From JAHWJR01 sp035942035 (GTDB lineage: Bacteria; Actinomycetota; Acidimicrobiia; Acidimicrobiales; CADCSY01): 35,246 nt of DNA. Of the stretch, positions 16,439-23,605 are shown piece by piece (position 1 is the first letter of the stretch; the number at the start of each line of letters is the position of its first letter). The notes under the pieces are model-generated. The model saw only the letters and a program-made list of their open reading frames with translations. It was not told the DNA's origin and did no database searches. The stretch is from NCBI GenBank assembly GCA_035942035.1, contig DASZDK010000043.1, positions 1-35,246 of the forward strand, in the 5' to 3' direction. Position numbers and translations under genes: made by a program.

Positions 16439-16834
16439 TCAGCGCTTGGAGTACTGCGGTGCCTTGCGGGCCTTCTTCAGCCCGTACTTCTTGCTCTCCT
16501 TCTCGCGGGCGTCCCGGGCGAGGAAGCCGGCTCGCTTGAGCGTCGTCCGCAGATCAGGATCGAGTGCGACCAGCGCCCGGGCGATCCCGAGGCGTAGCGC
16601 CCCCGCCTGCCCGGTGGTGCCGCCGCCGTCCATGGTCACGTCGACGTCGTAGGCCTCGGCCGTGGTGGTCAACCGGAGCGGCTCGGTGGCGATCATGCGG
16701 TGCGTCTCGGACGGGAAGTAGTCCTCGATCGAACGGCGGTTGACGGTGATGGCGCCCTCTCCGTGCCGGAGACGGACCCGGGCCACCGCCTGCTTGCGGC
16801 GACCGGTGGACTGGACGAGCGGCTTTCCGGCCAT
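16439..16834 (-). CDS. rpsI: 30S ribosomal protein S9 (uS9)
   Basis: The protein has 131 residues, a normal length. STGRRKQAVARVRLRHGEG opens the domain, GGGTTGQAGALRLGIARAL lies in the middle, and the end is the basic tail KKYGLKKARKAPQYSKR. The tail reaches the P-site tRNA anticodon stem, and its final Lys-Arg is the conserved end. The gene starts two bases after the rplM stop and leads directly into glmM. S9 and L13 are encoded as a pair in most bacteria. Confidence 0.98.
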   Translation of the reverse strand: MAGKPLVQSTGRRKQAVARVRLRHGEGAITVNRRSIEDYFPSETHRMIATEPLRLTTTAEAYDVDVTMDGGGTTGQAGALRLGIARALVALDPDLRTTLKRAGFLARDAREKESKKYGLKKARKAPQYSKR

Positions 16835-16836
16835 GC

Positions 16837-17310
16837 TCAGGCCTCCTTCCGGGCGGGCGCCGGCGGCTCACGCCGGGCGGCGGAGAGGTCGAGCGACGTG
16901 GGGGACTGGGCGGCGTGGGGATGGGTGGGTCCGGCGTACACCTTGAGCTTGCGCAGCATGGACCGACCCAGCGAGTTCTTCGGGAGCATGCCTCGGACGG
17001 CCTTGCGCACCGCCTCCTCGGGCTTGCGGGCGAGGAAGTCGTCGTAGCGCTGGCTGCGGATGCCCCCCGGGTACCCCGTGTGGTGGTAGACGATCTTCTT
17101 CTGCGCCTTGTCCGAGGTGAGCACCACCTTGTCGGCGTTCACCACGATGACGTGGTCACCAGTGTCGACGTTGGGGGCGAAGATCGGCTTGTGCTTGCCT
17201 CGGAGCAGGCGGGCCACCTCGGTGGCCAGACGACCCAGCACCAGGCCGTCGGCATCGACCACATGCCAGGCGCGGGTGATGTCGCTCTGCGTTGGTGCGA
17301 AGGTGGGCAC
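16837..17310 (-). CDS. rplM: 50S ribosomal protein L13 (uL13)
   Basis: The protein has 157 residues from a GTG at 17308-17310, with GGGAG nine bases upstream. AWHVVDADGLVLGRLATEVA, the KHKPIFAPNVDTGDHVIVVN segment, YHHTGYPGGIRS and AVRGMLPKNSLGRSML identify L13, an early-assembling large-subunit protein. The C-terminal 15 or so residues (SAARREPPAPARKEA) extend past the usual end (LKVYAGPTHPHAAQSP). It heads the rplM-rpsI-glmM stretch and probably has its own promoter. Confidence 0.97.
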   Translation of the reverse strand: MPTFAPTQSDITRAWHVVDADGLVLGRLATEVARLLRGKHKPIFAPNVDTGDHVIVVNADKVVLTSDKAQKKIVYHHTGYPGGIRSQRYDDFLARKPEEAVRKAVRGMLPKNSLGRSMLRKLKVYAGPTHPHAAQSPTSLDLSAARREPPAPARKEA

Positions 17311-17350
17311 GGGGAACTACTCCCAGTCGGCGGGCATACGTGGAACGCCA

Positions 17351-17380
17351 AGCCTACGGGCGGCAGGCGAGGCCCGGCAA
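17351..17380 (-). promoter_or_regulatory. Possible rplM-rpsI promoter
   Basis: On the minus strand TTGCCG (17375-17380) is followed by an 18-nt spacer and TAGGCT (17351-17356). The predicted start lies about 35 nt before the rplM GTG. It is the best -35/-10 pair in the short gap after the upstream membrane-protein gene. Confidence 0.35.
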
Positions 17381-17394
17381 TTTCACGGCCGGGC
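17372..17394 (-). terminator. Hairpin at the end of the truA-membrane protein unit
   Basis: Arms GCCCGGC (17372-17378) and GCCGGGC (17388-17394) form a 7-bp stem with a 9-nt loop containing the stop codon of the membrane-protein gene. No T-tract follows. It could partly end transcription before rplM, but it overlaps the possible rplM -35. Confidence 0.3.
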
Positions 17395-17970
17395 GGCCGG
17401 CGGCGGCGAGGTGCCGGGTGGGCCCGGTGGCGGAGGCGGGAACCACGGTCGTCCCGCCTGGCTGCCCTCCTCCGCCGGATTGCCCCCGGAAGAGGTCCGC
17501 TGCAACTCGTAGTACGCCCAGTACGGCCCGGTCACGGCGCCCAGCAGCCCGCCCACGTCGTGAAAGCAGTTCCCGACCTTGGGCACGGGCCCCACCAGGT
17601 ACTCCTGTCCCCCCAGGTGGCCCACCAAGCGCAGCAGCACGAACAGCGCCAGCCCCGCCCCGACCACCGTGGCCGACGCCAGGACCGTCCGTGCCATGGA
17701 CGGCGCACCTTCGGTCCCCCGCTCGACCAGGCGGGCCAACAGCACGGCCACGGGCACCAGCAGGAGGACGGGGGCGTCGAGGAGGCCGGTACCGATCTGC
17801 ACGCGATCCAGGAAGGTGAAGTGGGCGACGTCCTGGAAGTCACCGGGGGAGATGGCAGCCATGGTCACCATCACGGCCAGGAGCGTCAAGGCGGCGGCGG
17901 CGACCAGGGCCAGCGCCACGAGCAGGCGCGGCGGGGTCCCTCCCGGGCCAGCCGGACGCGAAGTGCTCAC
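17383..17970 (-). CDS. Hypothetical membrane protein with four predicted helices and proline-rich tail
   Basis: I place the start at the GTG at 17968-17970, with GCGAGG about eight bases upstream, giving 195 residues; the frame upstream is a shadow of truA. Hydrophobic segments lie near residues 15-40, 60-82, 92-118 and 133-154. The C-terminal 40 residues are rich in Pro and Gly (RPWFPPPPPGPPG) and probably cytosolic. A single cysteine (Cys135) precedes the last helix. I do not recognise the family. It overlaps no neighbour and sits between truA and rplM, so it is probably cotranscribed with the ribosomal genes, but its role is unknown. Confidence 0.7.
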   Translation of the reverse strand: MSTSRPAGPGGTPPRLLVALALVAAAALTLLAVMVTMAAISPGDFQDVAHFTFLDRVQIGTGLLDAPVLLLVPVAVLLARLVERGTEGAPSMARTVLASATVVGAGLALFVLLRLVGHLGGQEYLVGPVPKVGNCFHDVGGLLGAVTGPYWAYYELQRTSSGGNPAEEGSQAGRPWFPPPPPGPPGTSPPPAARP

Positions 17971-17992
17971 CGGGACAGCCTCGCGCAGACGG

Positions 17993-18796
17993 TCACTCGT
18001 AACGGACCTCCCACAGGCACAAACCGTGGGGTGGCGCCAGTTGCCCGGCCGCGGCCCGCTCCCGCGCGTCACGGATGGCGAGCACCTCCCCCGCCCGCTT
18101 CCTGCCCGTGCCCGTCTCCACCAAGGTGCCCACCACGCTGCGGACCATCTGGTGGCAGAACGACGTGGCCTCGATCTCGAAGCGGAGCAGTCCGTCGCCC
18201 ACGTTGCGCCAGCCGGCGTGGAGCACGCGGCGGACCAACGAGGGACGCTCGCCGGAAGGGGGACGCGGCCGGCGGCAGAACGACGAGAAGTCGTGCTCGC
18301 CCAGGAGTGGATCGCAGGCCAGTCGCATGGCGGCGAGGTCGAGGGGCTGGTCCACGTGCCAGGTGGTGGCGGCCAGGAAAGGGTCGGGGACGGGCCGGTT
18401 GAGCACGGTGTAGCGATAGCGCCTGGACCGGGCCGACCGGCGGGCGTCGAAGCCCTCAGGGGCGATGGACGCTTCCCGCACGACGACCCGGGGCCCGCAC
18501 TGGCGGTTGACTGAGCGCTGCAACAGAGCCGGGTCGACGACGTCGCGGTCGGCGTCGAAGGACACCACCTGGCCCCACGCATGAACCCCGGCATCGGTCC
18601 GTCCCGCGCAGGTGAGCTCGACGGGGTGCCCCAACGCCCGGTGCAGCGCCGCCCCGAGGCTGCCCGCCACCGTCTCCACTCCGGGGTTGCGGGCGAAGCC
18701 CGAGAAGCCCGAACCGTCGTAGGCGACGGTGAGGCGGACCCGTACCGGGTTCAGATCAGACCAGCTCGATCCTCGCCATGGGGGCGTTGTCGCCAT
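17993..18796 (-). CDS. truA: tRNA pseudouridine(38-40) synthase TruA
   Basis: TruA makes pseudouridine at positions 38-40 of the anticodon stem of many tRNAs. The catalytic aspartate is in CAGRTDAGVHAWGQVVSFD. VRLTVAYDGSGFSGF starts the domain. RYRYTVLNRPVPDPFLA, DFSSFCRRPRP, FEIEATSFCHQMVRSVVGTL and HGLCLWEVRYE are also typical. The start is uncertain. The ATG at 18796 gives 267 residues but overlaps the end of rplQ by 41 bases, has no Shine-Dalgarno sequence, and adds about 17 unlike residues. A CTG at 18752-18754, just after the rplQ stop, would give the usual N-terminus. The rpoA-rplQ-truA order is common. Confidence 0.95.
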   Translation of the reverse strand: MATTPPWRGSSWSDLNPVRVRLTVAYDGSGFSGFARNPGVETVAGSLGAALHRALGHPVELTCAGRTDAGVHAWGQVVSFDADRDVVDPALLQRSVNRQCGPRVVVREASIAPEGFDARRSARSRRYRYTVLNRPVPDPFLAATTWHVDQPLDLAAMRLACDPLLGEHDFSSFCRRPRPPSGERPSLVRRVLHAGWRNVGDGLLRFEIEATSFCHQMVRSVVGTLVETGTGRKRAGEVLAIRDARERAAAGQLAPPHGLCLWEVRYE

Positions 18797-19115
18797 GACG
18801 GGGGCCGAGCTTCAGGATCCGGGTGTAGCCGCCGTTGCGCTCGGCGTAGCGCGGGCCGATCTCATCGAACAGCTTGTGCGCCGCCTCTTTGTCGCCGAGG
18901 AAGGCCACCACCTGTCGGTGCCGGTGGACGCCGCCCTTCTTGGCCTTGGTGATGACCCTCTCGGCCACCGGCCGCAGGGCCTTGGCCTTGGCCTCGGTGG
19001 TGACGATGGCCTCGGCGGCGACGAGCGACGCCACCAGGTTGGCGAGCATCGAACGCTGATGGGCGCTCGATCCGCCCAGGCGCTTCCCCTTGGTCGGAGC
19101 TCCCGGCACGTTCAT
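18756..19115 (-). CDS. rplQ: 50S ribosomal protein L17 (bL17)
   Basis: The protein has 119 residues. TKGKRLGGSSAHQRSMLANL is the L17 signature, followed by LVAAEAIVTTEAKAKALRPV, AERVITKAKKG and a C-terminal YAERNGGYTRILKLGPRHGD with DNAPMARIELV at the end. L17 binds 23S rRNA near the tunnel exit. The start overlaps the rpoA stop by four bases, so translation is coupled; rpoA-rplQ is the usual pair. Confidence 0.98.
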   Translation of the reverse strand: MNVPGAPTKGKRLGGSSAHQRSMLANLVASLVAAEAIVTTEAKAKALRPVAERVITKAKKGGVHRHRQVVAFLGDKEAAHKLFDEIGPRYAERNGGYTRILKLGPRHGDNAPMARIELV

Positions 19116-20050
19116 TCCCGCCTCCTCAGGGACAGACCCCGTTCGTCCAGCTTCTCAGCCACCTCGTCGAGGGACTTCTGGCCGAAGTTGGTGATGGTGA
19201 GCAGGTCCTCTTCGGTCTTCTCCAGCAACTCGCCGACCGTGTTGACCTGGGCGCGCTTGAGGCAGTTGCGAGGTCGCTCCGAGAGGTCGAGGTCCTCGAT
19301 GGGCAAGTCCAGGTCCGGTGAGCCGGACGTCACCGTACCGACGTCACCGAGCTCGAGACCGGAGGCGGCATCGCTCATGTCCGCCACCAGCCCGACCAGG
19401 GACCGGAGCGTCTGGCCGGCGGAGGCCAGCGCCTCACGAGGTGACACGGATCCGTCGGTCTCGATGTCGAGCACCAGCCGGTCGAAGTTGGTCGACTGCT
19501 CGACCCTGGTGGGTTCCACGACGAAGGTGACTCGCCGCACCGGGGAGAAGACCGAGTCGACAGGAATGACGCCGATGGTGGCCGCGCTCTGGTTCCGTTC
19601 CGCCGACACGTAGCCACGGCCGCGCTCGACCGTCACGTCGATGGCGAGCCGCCCCTTGGCGTTCAAGGTGGCGAGATGGAGGTCGGGGTTGAGGATCTCG
19701 ACGTCGGCCGTGGTCTGGATGTCGCCGGCCGTGGCCTCGCCCGGACCCTGCACGTCGAGGCGCACCGTCACCGGCTCTTCGGAAGCGCAGATGAGGACCA
19801 CGTCCTTGAGGTTGAGGATGATGTCGGTGACATCCTCGGTGACCCCGGCGATGGTCGAGAACTCGTGCAGGGTGTCGTCGAAGCGCACCTGGGTCACGGC
19901 GGCCCCGGGGATCGACGAGAGCAGGGTGCGGCGCAGGGCGTTTCCCAGGGTGTGACCGAAGCCAGGCTCGAGAGGGCTCACGGAGAACCGCTGACGATTG
20001 CCCTCTGGCTCGCCGATGGGCTCGACGGTCGGGCGCTGAATGACCAGCAT
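19112..20050 (-). CDS. rpoA: DNA-directed RNA polymerase alpha subunit
   Basis: The protein has 312 residues if it starts at the ATG at 20048-20050 (MLVIQRPTVEPIGEPEG), which has AAGGAG nine bases upstream; an ATG 36 bases earlier is less likely. The N-terminal dimerisation domain shows EPGFGHTLGNALRRTLLSSIPGAAVT and a LNLKDVVL strand. The C-terminal domain (about 245-312) shows LSERPRNCLKRAQVNTVGEL and NFGQKSLDEVAEKL, the helix-hairpin-helix that contacts UP elements and activators. An acidic linker joins the domains. The length is normal for actinobacteria. It follows rpsD by 65 bases and overlaps rplQ. Confidence 0.98.
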   Translation of the reverse strand: MLVIQRPTVEPIGEPEGNRQRFSVSPLEPGFGHTLGNALRRTLLSSIPGAAVTQVRFDDTLHEFSTIAGVTEDVTDIILNLKDVVLICASEEPVTVRLDVQGPGEATAGDIQTTADVEILNPDLHLATLNAKGRLAIDVTVERGRGYVSAERNQSAATIGVIPVDSVFSPVRRVTFVVEPTRVEQSTNFDRLVLDIETDGSVSPREALASAGQTLRSLVGLVADMSDAASGLELGDVGTVTSGSPDLDLPIEDLDLSERPRNCLKRAQVNTVGELLEKTEEDLLTITNFGQKSLDEVAEKLDERGLSLRRRE

Positions 20051-20115
20051 TCGGTTGCTCTCCTTGCGATCTGCTGTGGTTGGCATCGGGCCCCCATCGG
20101 GGGCGCCCGGGACTC

Positions 20116-20745
20116 CTACTTGCTGTAGAGCTCGACGATGAGCTGTTCGCGCACGGGAACGTCGATGTGCTCCCGCATCGGCGCGTCACGCACGGTCACG
20201 GAGGCGGCCTGGGGGGCACCCTCCAGCCACGGCGGCACTTGGCGGTCGAGGGTCTCCAGGTTGTGGCGGATGACGATCATCGCCTTCGCCCGCTCACCCA
20301 ACTCCACCACGTCGCCCTTGCGCACAGCGTAGGAGGGAATGGTGACCCGGCGTCCGTTGACCTTCACGTGGCCGTGGCGAACCAGCTGCCGGGCCTGGGA
20401 CCGGCTGGCGCCCCAGCCGGCGCGGAACACGACGTTGTCCAGCCGCAACTCGAGCATGCGCAGGAGGTTCTCACCGGTCACGCCCTTCTGGCGGTTGGCT
20501 TCCTGGTACAGGTTGCGGAACTGCTTCTCCATGAGGCCGTAGATCCGGCGGGCTTTCTGCTTCTCCCGCAGCTGGACCAGGTACTCGGAGTCCTTGCGGC
20601 GCATCTGGGTGCGGCCATGCTCCCCGGGGGGGTACGGACGGCGCTCGATGGGGCACTTCATGGTGTCGCACTTGGCGCCCTTGAGGAAGAGCTTCATCTT
20701 CTCCCGGCGGCACAGCCGGCACACCGGGCCCGTGTAGCGCGCCAT
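20116..20745 (-). CDS. rpsD: 30S ribosomal protein S4 (uS4), zinc-binding form
   Basis: The protein has 209 residues from the ATG at 20743-20745, which overlaps the rpsK stop by one base (TGATG). The N-terminus carries four cysteines, Cys9, Cys12, Cys26 and Cys31, the zinc-ribbon (C+) variant of S4. The S4 RNA-binding domain follows: LELRLDNVVFRAGWGASRSQ, ARQLVRHGHVKVNGRRVTIPSY and VRKGDVVEL. The end is REQLIVELYSK. S4 nucleates 30S assembly and can repress its own operon in other bacteria. Having the zinc form suggests that zinc supply is not limiting, or that a second S4 gene lies elsewhere. Confidence 0.98.
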   Translation of the reverse strand: MARYTGPVCRLCRREKMKLFLKGAKCDTMKCPIERRPYPPGEHGRTQMRRKDSEYLVQLREKQKARRIYGLMEKQFRNLYQEANRQKGVTGENLLRMLELRLDNVVFRAGWGASRSQARQLVRHGHVKVNGRRVTIPSYAVRKGDVVELGERAKAMIVIRHNLETLDRQVPPWLEGAPQAASVTVRDAPMREHIDVPVREQLIVELYSK

Positions 20746-21143
20746 CAGACCCTCCTGCGCTTGGGCGGGCGGCATCCGTTGTGCGGCACCGGCGTCACGT
20801 CCTTGATGCCGGACACCTCGATGCCCACGCTCATGATCGAGCGGATGGCGGTCTCCCGGCCGGAGCCGGGGCCCTTCACCAGCACCTCGACCCGGCGCAC
20901 GCCGTGCTCCATGGCCCGCCGGGCACACTGCTCGGCCGCCATCTGGGCGGCGAAGGGCGTCGACTTCCGGGAGCCCTTGAACCCCACGTTGCCCGCTGAC
21001 GCCCATGCGATGACGTTGCCTGCCGGGTCGGTGATGCTCACGATGGTGTTGTTGAACGAGCTCTTGATGTGCGCCACCCCGTAGGTGACGTTCTTGCGCT
21101 CGCGTCGGCGCGGGCGCCGCCCGCCGGGCTTGGGCTTGGCCAT
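20745..21143 (-). CDS. rpsK: 30S ribosomal protein S11 (uS11)
   Basis: The protein has 132 residues. GVAHIKSSFNNTIVSITDPA, GNVIAWASAGNVGFKGSRKS, TPFAAQMAAEQCARRAMEHG, LVKGPGSGRETAIRSI and the closing DVTPVPHNGCRPPKRRRV are the S11 pattern. S11 lines the platform of the 30S subunit near the E site. The gene follows rpsM by seven bases and overlaps the rpsD start by one base. The Arg/Lys-rich ends are typical. Confidence 0.98.
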   Translation of the reverse strand: MAKPKPGGRRPRRRERKNVTYGVAHIKSSFNNTIVSITDPAGNVIAWASAGNVGFKGSRKSTPFAAQMAAEQCARRAMEHGVRRVEVLVKGPGSGRETAIRSIMSVGIEVSGIKDVTPVPHNGCRPPKRRRV

Positions 21144-21150
21144 CTCGGAT

Positions 21151-21528
21151 CTACTTCCTCACCTTCTTCTTGCCGGCCACGGTCTTCTTCGGGCCCTTGC
21201 GGGTCCGCGCGTTGGTGTGGGTGCGCTGGCCCCGCACAGGCAGTCCCCGACGGTGGCGGAGCCCCTGGTAGCTGGCGATCTCCATCTTGCGCTTGATGTC
21301 GGTGGACACCTCACGACGCAGGTCACCTTCGACCCGGAGGTTCTGGTCCACCCAGCTCCGGACCTGGGCCACCTCGTCGTCGGTGAGATCGCGGACGCGG
21401 GTACCCGGGTCGACCCCGACCGCCTCGCAGACCTGCCTGGCACGGGTCGGACCGACGCCATAGATGTAGGTGAGGGCCACCTCCAACCGCTTCTCGCGGG
21501 GAATGTCAACACCTGCGACGCGTGCCAT
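21151..21528 (-). CDS. rpsM: 30S ribosomal protein S13 (uS13)
   Basis: The protein has 125 residues. MARVAGVDIPREKRLEVALT opens it, then YIYGVGPTRARQVCEAVGVD forms the helix-two-turn-helix. DIKRKMEIASYQGLRHRRG and LPVRGQRTHTNARTRKG lead to the basic tail (KKTVAGKKKVRK) that contacts P-site tRNA. S13 forms the bridge between 30S head and 50S. It lies four bases after rpmJ and seven before rpsK in the alpha-operon order. Confidence 0.98.
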   Translation of the reverse strand: MARVAGVDIPREKRLEVALTYIYGVGPTRARQVCEAVGVDPGTRVRDLTDDEVAQVRSWVDQNLRVEGDLRREVSTDIKRKMEIASYQGLRHRRGLPVRGQRTHTNARTRKGPKKTVAGKKKVRK

Positions 21529-21531
21529 GGG

Positions 21532-21645
21532 CTACCCCTGCCGTTGCTTGTGGCGAGGATTGGTGCAGATGACCTGGACCCGGCCGTGACGACGGATCAC
21601 CTTGCACTTCTCGCACATCTTCTTGACGCTCGGTCGGACTTTCAT
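21532..21645 (-). CDS. rpmJ: 50S ribosomal protein L36 (bL36), zinc-binding form
   Basis: This is a 37-residue protein with ATG at 21643-21645 and TAG at 21532-21534. The sequence begins MKVRPSVKKMCEKCKVIRRH and ends ICTNPRHKQRQG. The zinc ligands are Cys11, Cys14, Cys27 and His32, so this is the zinc-containing (C+) paralogue, like S4 and S14 in the same window. L36 is a small late-assembling 50S protein. Placement between infA and rpsM is the standard one. It begins 13 bases after the infA stop. Confidence 0.97.
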   Translation of the reverse strand: MKVRPSVKKMCEKCKVIRRHGRVQVICTNPRHKQRQG

Positions 21646-21658
21646 CGGCGAACTTCCA

Positions 21659-21883
21659 TCACTTGTACCGGTAGGTGATTCGGCCCCGGGTGAGGTCGTA
21701 CGGCGTCAGCTCCACTTGGACGCGGTCCCCCGGCAGGATTCGGATGTAGTGCATCCGCATCTTCCCGGAGATGTGGGCGAGCACCTCGTGACCGTTGTCG
21801 AGCTCGACCCGGAACATCGCGTTGGGGAGCGGCTCGGTGACCTTTCCCTCCAGCACGATCGCGTCTTCTTTGGGCTTCGGCAG
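21659..21883 (-). CDS. infA: Translation initiation factor IF-1
   Basis: IF-1 binds the ribosomal A site during initiation. The only start that gives a normal IF-1 (74 residues, beginning PKPKEDAIVLEGKVTEPLP after the first residue) is a CTG at 21881-21883, preceded by GGGGAGGGG six bases upstream. There is no ATG, GTG or TTG nearby in frame. The first in-frame ATG, 126 bases upstream at 22007-22009, would add a 42-residue leader unlike any IF-1. The S1/OB-fold is complete: NAMFRVELDNGHEVLAHISG, KMRMHYIRILPGDRVQVEL and TPYDLTRGRITYRYK. It lies between map and rpmJ as usual. Confidence 0.95.
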   Translation of the reverse strand: MPKPKEDAIVLEGKVTEPLPNAMFRVELDNGHEVLAHISGKMRMHYIRILPGDRVQVELTPYDLTRGRITYRYK

Positions 21884-21978
21884 TGCGAACCCCTCCCCGG
21901 GGCGACAGATACGACGGGCAGCCGCTGCGAGCCTCGCCGAGGACGGGTCGCGCGGCGAGGCCAGGAGGCCAGCGGCCC

Positions 21979-22009
21979 ATGCTAGCCCGCCAGACCGATG
22001 CTTCCACAA
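21979..22009 (-). promoter_or_regulatory. Possible internal promoter for infA
   Basis: The 164-nt gap between map and infA contains, on the minus strand, TTGTGG (22004-22009), a 19-nt spacer and TAGCAT (21979-21984). The gap is much longer than others in this operon, which makes an internal promoter plausible. The spacer is longer than optimal. Confidence 0.25.
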
Positions 22010-22047
22010 ACGCTCGCCGGGGAGGACCGGGCGAGGACGCTCGGGCC

Positions 22048-22788
22048 TCAGGGCACGGTGAGGACTTCCGGACCGTCGTCGGTGATGGCGATGCTGTGCT
22101 CGAAGTGGGCCGACAGGGAACCGTCCCTGGTCACCACGCCCCAGCCGTCCGGCAGCACCTGGGTCTCGGGCCCGCCCATGTTCACCATGGGTTCAACGGC
22201 GAACACGTTGCCCACCCGCAGCTTGGGGCCCCTCCCCGGAGGCCCGTAGTTGGGGACCTCGGGCTTCTCGTGCATCGCCGTGCCGATGGCGTGGCCCACG
22301 TACTCCCGGACCACGGAGTATCCCGCCCCCTCGGCGACAGTCTGCACCGCATGCCCGATGTCGGAGATCCGGTTGCCGTCGCGCATCTGGGCGATGCCGG
22401 CCCAAAGGCTCTCCTCGGTCACCCGCAGCAGCTTCTCGGCCTCCGGTGAGATGGTGCCGACCGGCCAGGTGTGGGCGGCGTCCCCGTGGTAGCCCTGGAT
22501 GATGGCCCCGCAGTCGATGGAGAGGATGTCACCGTCCACGAGCGGGTCGTCGTTCGGGATGCCGTGGACGATCATGGAGTTGGGCGAGGCGCAGATCACC
22601 GCCGGGAAACCGTGGTAGTTGAGGAAGTTCGAGCGGGCGCCGTTGCGCTCGATGACCTCCCGCCCGATGGCGTCGAGCTGGAGGGTGGTCACGCCGGGCC
22701 GCAGGGCGTCGCGGATGCGCTCGTGCATCTCAGCGACCACGCGACCAGCCTTGCGCATCTTGGCGATCTCGTCGGCGCTCCGTCGCAT
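22048..22788 (-). CDS. map: Methionine aminopeptidase, type I
   Basis: The protein has 246 residues, an ordinary type Ia enzyme without the N-terminal zinc-finger extension. It removes the initiator methionine from nascent proteins. The five metal ligands are all present: Asp92 (SIDCGA), Asp103 (YHGDAA), His166 (YVGHAIG), Glu199 (FAVEPM) and Glu230 (HFEHS). His75 (MIVHGIP) matches the substrate-binding histidine. The opening RRSADEIAKMRKAGRVVAEM is typical. The gene follows adk by 12 bases and precedes infA, an order common in the spc-alpha region. Confidence 0.97.
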   Translation of the reverse strand: MRRSADEIAKMRKAGRVVAEMHERIRDALRPGVTTLQLDAIGREVIERNGARSNFLNYHGFPAVICASPNSMIVHGIPNDDPLVDGDILSIDCGAIIQGYHGDAAHTWPVGTISPEAEKLLRVTEESLWAGIAQMRDGNRISDIGHAVQTVAEGAGYSVVREYVGHAIGTAMHEKPEVPNYGPPGRGPKLRVGNVFAVEPMVNMGGPETQVLPDGWGVVTRDGSLSAHFEHSIAITDDGPEVLTVP

Positions 22789-22800
22789 CGCTGCCCTACC

Positions 22801-23532
22801 CTACCGATCCGTGCCCCGCTCCTGACGGCGCCGCTCCACCGTACGGAGCAGCCGGGTGGTGACCTCGTCGGGGTCACCGACGCCGTCCACCTTCACCAAC
22901 AGGTCGCGCTCGGCGAACCAGGCCGCCACCGGCGCCGTCTGTGACTCGTAGACGTCGAGCCGTCGGGCGATGGTCACGTCGGTGTCGTCTCCCCGTGCCG
23001 CCACCTCGGCTCCGCACCGAGGACACCGGTCGCTCGGCGTAGGGCCGCCGGCGCTCTGGGGGAAGTCCGCACCACAGCGCTCGCACACCCGGCGGCCGGC
23101 GAGGCGACCCAGCACCACGTCGGTGGGAACGTCGAGGTCGATGACGAGGTCGACGCCGCGTGGCGCGGTCACCTCCAGCAGGGCCTCGGCCTGGGCCACG
23201 GTACGGGGGAAGCCGTCGAGCAGGAAGCCCCCGATCACGTCGCTGTCCGCCGCCAGGCGGTCGGCCACGATGGCCACGACCACGTCGTCGGGCAGCAGCT
23301 CACCGGCCTCCATGTACCGGCGTGCCCGGGCACCCACCTCGGTCTCGTCCCGGACGGCCGCTCGCAGGATCTCCCCGGTCGAGACGTGGGGGATCTCGAA
23401 GTGGCGCGCCAACCGGCTGCTCTGGGTTCCCTTGCCTGCGCCGGGGCGTCCCAGCAGCACCAGACGCACGGCGGTGCCGGCATCGTCCCCGCCTTTGGTG
23501 TCCGACTCCCGCGACACGCGCACCTCGCTCAC
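22801..23532 (-). CDS. adk: Adenylate kinase with zinc-type LID
   Basis: Adk converts ATP and AMP to two ADP. The P-loop is GRPGAGKGTQ (28-37), and DGFPRTVAQAEAL holds the AMP-site residues. The LID carries two CxxC pairs (CERCGADF and CPRCGAE), the zinc-binding long form. The GTG at 23530-23532 gives 243 residues with a 21-residue charged extension before the usual start (VRLVLLGRPGAGKGTQ). A GTG at 23467-23469 would give the usual 222-residue protein. Neither has a strong Shine-Dalgarno sequence, so the start is uncertain. The gene follows secY by 73 bases that contain a hairpin, and precedes map. Confidence 0.95.
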   Translation of the reverse strand: MSEVRVSRESDTKGGDDAGTAVRLVLLGRPGAGKGTQSSRLARHFEIPHVSTGEILRAAVRDETEVGARARRYMEAGELLPDDVVVAIVADRLAADSDVIGGFLLDGFPRTVAQAEALLEVTAPRGVDLVIDLDVPTDVVLGRLAGRRVCERCGADFPQSAGGPTPSDRCPRCGAEVAARGDDTDVTIARRLDVYESQTAPVAAWFAERDLLVKVDGVGDPDEVTTRLLRTVERRRQERGTDR

Positions 23533-23553
23533 GTTACGGAGCTTGTCTCGACC

Positions 23554-23578
23554 GGCGCGCCAAACCCGTCGGCGCGCC
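23554..23578 (-). other. GC-rich hairpin in the secY-adk gap
   Basis: Two copies of the self-complementary GGCGCGCC (23554-23561 and 23571-23578) are separated by 9 nt and can form an 8-bp all-GC stem. It lies between the secY stop and the adk start, with no T-tract. It could reduce transcription past secY or stabilise the upstream message. Confidence 0.45.
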
Positions 23579-23605
23579 CGGCAGTGCCTTGGTTTCGCCC
23601 GTGCA

